Shown one piece after another: positions 59,257-64,000 of a DNA stretch of 64,000 bases. The first letter of the stretch is position 1, and each line of letters begins with the position of its first letter. Source of the DNA: DATKZH01 sp964475955 (GTDB taxonomy: Bacteria; Planctomycetota; Planctomycetia; Pirellulales; Thermoguttaceae). The notes under the pieces are model-generated. The model saw only the letters and a list, made by a program, of their open reading frames with translations, had not been told where the DNA came from and did not search any database. The translations under genes were made by a program, and so were the position numbers. Where the stretch lies: positions 1 to 64,000 of the forward strand of contig CAYYZY010000019.1 of the NCBI GenBank assembly GCA_964475955.1, read 5' to 3'.

Positions 59257-60416
59257 TCAGCCCCCACCCGCCGGCACGCCCTCCAGCGAAAGGACCTCGA
59301 ACGGGGCCAGCTCGAACGTGTAGGGCTCGCCGGCCGAGAGCGTGATCGGCCCCTTGGCGACTTCGTCCTTCCACGGGCTTCGGAGCACGTAACGCGGCGC
59401 CGCGCCGACGGGCAGCTCGAAGGCGGCGGCCGGATCGAGCGTGATGCGGGCCGGCTCGTCGTTCGGATTGCGCAAGACGAGGATCGCCTTGCGCTTCGAC
59501 CACGCGGTCCAGCCGTAGACCTCGTCCTTGGCCGGGTCGTCGCCGATCCAGTGGGTGTCGACGAACACGTCGGCGTTTCGCCGGGACCATCTGGCCGCCT
59601 CGGCCAGCGCGTCCCACGTGCGGGGCGTCATCAGCTCGGGGGCGACGTAAAGCTCCTGGAGGTTCGTGCCCGTCGCGAAGAAGGTGCGAATCTCGGCGAC
59701 GATCTCGTCGGGCTTGTAGTTGGGCGCCTCGTTCTTCGGGTCGTAGGGGTTGCCGAACAGCGGCAGGCGGTTGACGAACACGCCGTGGATCATCAGCGAG
59801 TTGATCGGATAGAGGGGCGCTCGCTGGACGACGCCGTGATAGACCTCGCGGTCGCGGTAGGTGATCCAACGCTGGCGCTCTGAGCCCTTCCCGGCCAGGT
59901 TCGTGTCGGAGCCCTGGCGCCAAATCGAGTCGGCCCGGAGGAGCCAGAACGGCGAGGGCCAGGAGCCGGTCGACGGGTTGACGAACACTTCGGGCTCGAG
60001 CCGGCGAAGCTCGTCGATCAGCCGCAGCAGGGCCTCGACGTCGCTGCCGTACGGCCCGGGGCCCGGCTGGTTGTTGCCGGCGCCGAACCCGTCGAATTTG
60101 AAGTAGTTGACGCCGAACCGGCGGACCATCCCGGTACACGCCTCGCGAATCCGCGCGTAGTAGCGCGGCCCGGCCAGCGCGAGACCCCGGGGATTGGTCT
60201 CGAACCCCTGGGCGCGCCCCGAGTCGATCCGCGCCCGCTTTGCCGGGTAACCGCCGCAGGGCGAGAACCAGATGCCCAACCTCGCCCCGTGCGATTCGGC
60301 CGCGCGCCGGGCCGACGTGAATCCACGCGGATAGGGGCTTTCCCAAAAGGGAGCACAAGCCACGCGAGGATCAGCATCGCAGCCGGTCGTGAGGCCGGGA
60401 AGCGCGTGACGTTCAT
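59257..60416 (-). pseudogene. GH36-like alpha-galactosidase gene with internal deletion
   Basis: The ATG at 60416, with AAGGAG 7 nt upstream, opens a signal peptide MNVTRFPASRPAAMLILAWL. After about 30 residues, near 60345, a different frame takes over at WESPYPRGFTSARRAAESHG and continues as a GH36-type catalytic barrel (GARLGIWFSPCGGYPAKRAR, FGVNYFKFDGFGAGNN with the nucleophile Asp) and a C-terminal beta domain to 59257. Family members have several hundred residues between signal peptide and this motif, which are missing, and the frames do not join. An internal deletion with frameshift is the simplest reading. It lies directly after the disrupted FAD oxidoreductase gene. Confidence 0.72.
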
Positions 60417-60485
60417 CGGAGGTCTCCTTGTCTTGGGGGCAATCAAGATTGGCCGGACGACGACGAGCGTCACACACCGTGTCGC

Positions 60486-61898
60486 CTACCCGAGGAACGT
60501 GGCACCACGGTCTTCGAGCGCTTGGTGGACTGCTTTGCCGTCGAGCTGGCCGGGCGAGACGTTCCGCCTGGCCGCCATGGCCGCGGCCAGCCCGGCCGCT
60601 TGGCCCATGGCCATGCAGGTGCCGGTGACCCGGTACGACGCGTGGGCGACGTGCGTGCCGGAAATACATCGGCCCGCAAACAGCAGCCCGCCCAACTCCT
60701 GTGGGACCAGGCAGCGATAGGGTATTTCAAAGGGTTTGGCGTGGACGCGCTTGGAGTGGGGGTCGTCGGGGTAGATCTCGTGGATGTCGCAGCCGAAGGT
60801 GCAGGAGGCCACGGCGTCGTCGAAGCGGCGGCCGGCGGCCACGTCGTCGGCGTCGAGCGTGAACCGGCCTTCGAGGTGACGCGACTCGCGCACGCCGATC
60901 GAGGGGGCCGTCTGCGACAGGCGCACGTTCTCCATGCCCGGTACCTTGCGCATGGCCTTGAGGAAGATCTCGTGCACCTGCCGGCGCGCCGCGACGGTCG
61001 CCCGGGTGACGTCGCGCGTATTGGTGGCGTCGTACTTGTAGACGTGCGTCGCCTGGATCGCCGCGACGCCCGGCGCCGGGATCTGGATCATCCACGGCGT
61101 GCCGCGGGGCTTCTCGCCGTAGGGCAGCCGGACGGGGAGCTTGTGCTCTTCGATGGCCCGGTTGAGGGCCTGGAGCATGTGTTGCGCGCCGAGTTGGTCG
61201 GCCGGACGGCCCTGGAAGCTCTCGACGTCGCACACTTCGAACATCAGGGTCATCGGCTGCGAGAGGCCGTCGACCTGGCGGCCGAGCTGAAACGGCACTC
61301 CGGCCCGCGCGGCGATGTCGCCGTCGCCGCTGCAGTCGACGACGACCTTGGCCAGCACGGCTTCGCGCCCCGATTTGCCCTCCACGACCACGCCGCGCAC
61401 GCTCCCGTCGGCCACGATCGGGTCGGTCGCCTGGACCTGATACCAGAAATCGACGTTCGCCTCCTGCAATACGCGCTCGAGGACGTATTTCATCAACTCG
61501 GGGTCGAACACGGGCATCGCCCGGTCGGCCCAGGCGCCTGCCTCTCGCAGGCGGTCGAGGAGCTTCTCGACGAGTCAGCCCTTGCGCGAGTCGAACAGGG
61601 GGTTGAGCAGGCCGGCGGTCCACATGCCGCCCAGCATGCCGTGCCGCTCGACGACCAGCGTTTTCGCGCCTTCGGTGGCCGCGGCCAGCGCGGCGCCGAC
61701 GCCGGTCGGCCCGCCGCCGACGAGCACCACGTCGACGTGGGCCGCGACGGGCGTCGTGCGCGGGGCCTCCTGGATGGCCGTCCGATCCGCCGCAACGTTC
61801 ATCCCGGCCGGGCCCGCCGCGCCAGAAGCCGCCGCGGCCCCGAGGCAGCCCGCGCCGACGACGCCGGTCGATGTCTTGAAGAACTCCCTTCGATCCAT
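60486..61898 (-). pseudogene. Tat-exported FAD-dependent oxidoreductase with an in-frame stop
   Basis: The ATG at 61898 opens a Tat-type signal (MDRREFFKTSTGVVGAGCLG) followed by the FAD motif VVLVGGGPTGVGAALAAA and LNPLFDSRKG. A TGA at 61577-61575 interrupts the frame, but the same frame continues for 363 codons with LVEKLLDRLREAGAW, VVDCSGDGDIAARAG and RCISGTHVAHASYRVTGTC, all standard for FAD_oxidored-type proteins. A single G-to-T change in a GGA (Gly) codon would create the stop. Selenocysteine is unlikely because relatives carry Gly here. Together with its neighbours it indicates gene decay, or a sequencing error. Confidence 0.75.
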
Positions 61899-61965
61899 GT
61901 TGCCTACTCCTTATTGTCCCGCGCCGCGGCGAGTGCCTCTGCCGAGGACTCCTCACTCAACTGCC

Positions 61966-62199
61966 TCAGCCCTCGCGCGGCGTGATGGCGCACGCTTGGG
62001 GCTTTGCCCTGCCAGGACTCCGCCACGAGTCGACCTTTCCCTTCATCTCGTCGTCGCTGATTGTCCGCCCCGCATCGGAGTTTTGCAGCCCTCGCTGCAC
62101 CATGCGTGCGAAGGCCAGCTCTCGGAGAATCTCGTCGTAGGAACTGTCGTCGGGCTGCCGAGCGATGATCTCGGCCATGGTGTCTTTGCCGGAAGCCAT
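61966..62199 (-). CDS. Orphan antitoxin-like protein
   Basis: 77 residues from the ATG at 62199: MASGKDTMAEIIARQPDDSS then YDEILRELAFARMVQRGLQN and SDAGRTISDDEMKGKVDSW. The pattern matches addiction-module antitoxins that precede ParE/RelE-type toxins. No toxin follows; the FAD oxidoreductase gene starts 67 bp downstream. The last 18 residues (RSPGRAKPQACAITPREG) look non-native, consistent with loss of the original end. Confidence 0.65.
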   Translation of the reverse strand: MASGKDTMAEIIARQPDDSSYDEILRELAFARMVQRGLQNSDAGRTISDDEMKGKVDSWRSPGRAKPQACAITPREG

Positions 62200-62377
62200 G
62201 CAGTGCTCCGTTTCGCGGTTGGATGGATTCGCCGGGCCGACCCGATCCCGCACAGTCCCCGGCCTGCGGGCAATGATCGCCCATTACGAAACTGATGGTA
62301 TCGCGATCCCCGACGACAGTCAATCCGGTGCCGCCGCTGCGGAACAACCCGCCAAGCGATGGCTCATCAACTACTGT

Positions 62378-62437
62378 CGCAATCGTCGCTTTTCGCTTTG
62401 CGAAACGACGCTTGCTCGCGGAGCGAACAACGACACT
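62378..62437 (-). repeat. GTGTCGTTGTT dispersed repeat, copy 2
   Basis: The reverse complement begins AGTGTCGTTGTTCGCTCCGC and includes CGCAAAGCGAAAAGCGACGA; about 80% identical to 39322-39381. It lies between the orphan antitoxin and the carbon-nitrogen hydrolase fragment. Confidence 0.72.
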
Positions 62438-62469
62438 GGCTGCTCGGACGGTCTCAAAGCCCTTTCGCC

Positions 62470-62748
62470 ATGCCCGGCACGACGATCCAACTCGCTACAG
62501 GCCGCGCGATTGTTGAGGGCGGAACGCTCCAGGAGAATCGGGGGCGGACGGCCGAGATGATCCGTAGGGCCGGGTCGCAGGGCGCGCAAATCGCCGTGCT
62601 GGCCGAGTGCATCGGACCCGGCAACCGTCGAGGAGACATGCTGATGCGCGGCGGGGAACTCGTACGACGATTCCACCGCTCGTTGTCGCCGGACGCTGCC
62701 GTCACGGTGCGTTCCGGGCGACTTCGGCGAGTGCTTCGGAAAGCGTGA
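62470..62748 (+). pseudogene. Carbon-nitrogen hydrolase N-terminal fragment
   Basis: From the ATG at 62470, about 60 residues read as the start of a nitrilase-superfamily enzyme: LATGRAIVEGGTLQENRGRT, AEMIRRAGSQGAQIAVLAEC, the last Glu being the expected catalytic glutamate. After the following RGDMLMRGGELVRRF the match stops and the frame runs into the 3' end of the cation transporter gene, stopping at 62748. The Lys and Cys of the triad are absent. A deletion has removed the rest of the gene. Confidence 0.6.
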
Positions 62749-63910
62749 CGGCTTCGGTGCGGTGGATCGTCACCGCGGCGTCTCCGAGCACGTATATGGG
62801 GCCCTTCTCGGCGGGGCCGTCGCGAAACACGACGATGTCGGTCTTGCGCTCGACGAGCCACTCCGCAACGCGGATTCCTTTGGCCCGCTCGGCTTGCCGG
62901 TGCGGATTGGGCACGATCTGCGCCGGCTCAGTTCTTTTCTCGTCCGGATAGACCAGCGCGAAAGCGAAATAGCGAGCGCCGCCGAAGTGTTCGGCGAGCG
63001 TGCCGCGTTCGTCGGCCAAGGGGGCCGCGCAGCGGAGCCGGTCGCGCGACTCGGGATCGACGTGAATGAGTACACGTTCCACGTTCGGCACGGCTTGTCG
63101 AATGCGCCGTTCGACGCGGTGCGCCGCGCGGTCGGCCTTCTCCAAGTCGTTGCTGCGCAACACGGCGGTGATCTCCACGAAACGGAACCGGCCCGCGTTG
63201 CGTCCGGTGACGGCCTCGACGTCGACCACCAGCGGGTCGGCGAGCGCCGTCTCGCGGATGGTCTTCAAGGTCTCGGGTTCGAGGGAGGCGTCGAGCAGCA
63301 CGCGCATCCCGTCGAACAGCAGGTCCCAGCCTGTCTTGGCCACCGGGATCACGATGACGACGGCGGCCAGCCGGTCCAGCGGAAGCTGGAAATACTCGCC
63401 CACCAGCGCGGCCAGCACGACCCCGGTGGTCAAGAAGTGGACGTGGTATTCCTTGGCATCGGCAATGAGCGCCGGCGATTGCGCGGCGCGCCCGGCCCGC
63501 AGTTCCCAGTGACCGAAGACCGCCGGCAGCGCCATGGCCGCCGCCAACAGGCCGAACATCCACCAGGTCACCGTGATCTCGCGTTGAACGCCGAAGGCGG
63601 CGCTGCGGAGGATCTCGTAGACGGTCAGGAAGATCAGCCCGGCCACCGCCACGCCGATCACGTTCTCCAGCTTGTAGAGGCCGTAGGGGAACCCTCGCGA
63701 CTTGCGCGTCGCCAGCTTGATTCCCACCAGCACGCCGATCGCCGAAACAAGATCGACCCCGTTGTGGACGACCTCCGTTCCCACGGCCAGGCTCCCCGAG
63801 GCCGAGGCCACGATCGCGTTGAGCCCAATCAGCACGACGTTGACGCCGATCGAACACCACGCCCAGCGATTCGCACTGGTGTTCACCGTCGACTCAGGGG
63901 GCGAGTCCAT
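62702..63910 (-). CDS. Cation diffusion facilitator with C-terminal NifX-like domain
   Basis: 402 residues. The N-terminal 200 form a cation-efflux (CDF) transporter with five or six transmembrane segments; the metal-binding HxxxD motif is present in VGTEVVHNGVDLVS, and the second site lies in ADAKEYHVHFLTT. The basic cytoplasmic domain follows (LIHVDPESRDRLRC). The last 100 residues (LADERGTLAEHFGGARYFAF...DIVVFRD) match the dinitrogenase iron-molybdenum cofactor (NifX/NifB-C) domain, a small-molecule or metal-cluster-binding fold. Probably exports Fe, Mn or Zn; the fused domain may sense a metal or cofactor. Confidence 0.87.
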   Translation of the reverse strand: MDSPPESTVNTSANRWAWCSIGVNVVLIGLNAIVASASGSLAVGTEVVHNGVDLVSAIGVLVGIKLATRKSRGFPYGLYKLENVIGVAVAGLIFLTVYEILRSAAFGVQREITVTWWMFGLLAAAMALPAVFGHWELRAGRAAQSPALIADAKEYHVHFLTTGVVLAALVGEYFQLPLDRLAAVVIVIPVAKTGWDLLFDGMRVLLDASLEPETLKTIRETALADPLVVDVEAVTGRNAGRFRFVEITAVLRSNDLEKADRAAHRVERRIRQAVPNVERVLIHVDPESRDRLRCAAPLADERGTLAEHFGGARYFAFALVYPDEKRTEPAQIVPNPHRQAERAKGIRVAEWLVERKTDIVVFRDGPAEKGPIYVLGDAAVTIHRTEAVTLSEALAEVARNAP

Positions 63911-63978
63911 GGTTTCGATGAATGACGGCCGTGTGGTTACAGATTGCGGTGCGGAAGGCGGGCCTTACGCGTTGCGTC

Positions 63979-64000
63979 AGAGTCTTTGACCGTGATGATG
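63979..64000 (+). repeat. 108-nt palindromic repeat, copy 3 (cut by window edge)
   Basis: The last 22 nt, starting AGAGTCTTTGACCGTGATGA, match the left part of the elements at 10818-10925 and 15958-16065. It is followed by the window end, so the palindromic half is expected just outside. Confidence 0.75.

Noticed and set aside
61575..61577. TGA as a selenocysteine codon in the FAD oxidoreductase
   Set aside because: Gly is expected at this position in the family as I know it, a one-base change explains it, no SECIS hairpin was recognised, and neighbouring genes are also damaged.
62702..63910. Nitrogen fixation suggested by the NifX-like domain
   Set aside because: The domain is a C-terminal fusion on a cation transporter, and no nif genes accompany it.

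Overview
The window is a GC-rich bacterial chromosome segment that looks like a planctomycete, probably Pirellulales-like, possibly from a metagenome assembly. The basis is gene content rather than a marker gene: a DUF1559 protein, a formylglycine-type sulfatase, two DUF1080 proteins, several Tat-exported Gfo/Idh/MocA dehydrogenases, a DUF6807 (PmoA-family) protein, an HzsA-like di-haem protein, and dense intergenic repeat families that I associate with planctomycete genomes. I see no rRNA, tRNA, CRISPR array, transposase or phage gene.

Layout. 1-9.6 kb (minus strand): a sugar-catabolic cluster of a DUF6807 protein, two paralogous Tat-exported dehydrogenases, a GH38-like secreted enzyme, an SDR and an FGGY kinase cut by the window edge. 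9.7-11.9 kb: a membrane protein, a DUF1080 protein and a small membrane protein. 12.0-13.8 kb: an AAA ATPase coupled to a DUF4276 protein, a candidate two-gene defence module. 14.0-16.9 kb: ilvD and a SlyD-type prolyl isomerase. 17.4-21.5 kb: an ECF sigma factor operon ending in a DUF1559 protein. 21.8-28 kb: a sulfatase, a secreted toroid-like protein, a third Tat dehydrogenase and a second DUF1080 protein. 28.2-35.3 kb: an ABC-2 type transporter with a large membrane partner, then a HEAT-repeat protein. 35.4-43.1 kb: a histidine phosphatase, a Tat-exported sugar-isomerase-like protein, an aldolase-type protein, priA and a leucine-rich-repeat lipoprotein. 43.2-50.6 kb: a frameshifted DUF2007 gene, transketolase, an M14 carboxypeptidase and the HzsA-like protein.

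50.7-58.0 kb (minus strand) holds rpmB, gatC, gatA, gatB and a SAM-hydroxide adenosyltransferase gene in one direction. A 2.5 kb toxin-antitoxin island sits between gatA and gatB. It contains a retropepsin-like protease with a DUF433/DUF5615 pair, a second DUF433 gene followed by a truncated DUF5615 toxin, and a MazF-like toxin with its antitoxin and a small extra ORF.

59.2-62.8 kb is a decaying stretch: a GH36-like gene with an internal deletion, an FAD oxidoreductase with an in-frame stop, an orphan antitoxin and a carbon-nitrogen hydrolase fragment. The window ends with a cation-efflux transporter fused to a NifX-like domain.

At least six intergenic repeat families are present. The clearest is a 108-nt nested palindrome with two near-identical full copies and a third entering at the right edge. 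Two repeats of different families overlap the stop codon of the adjacent gene. All functional statements rest on motif reading from memory of protein families; no database search was possible.
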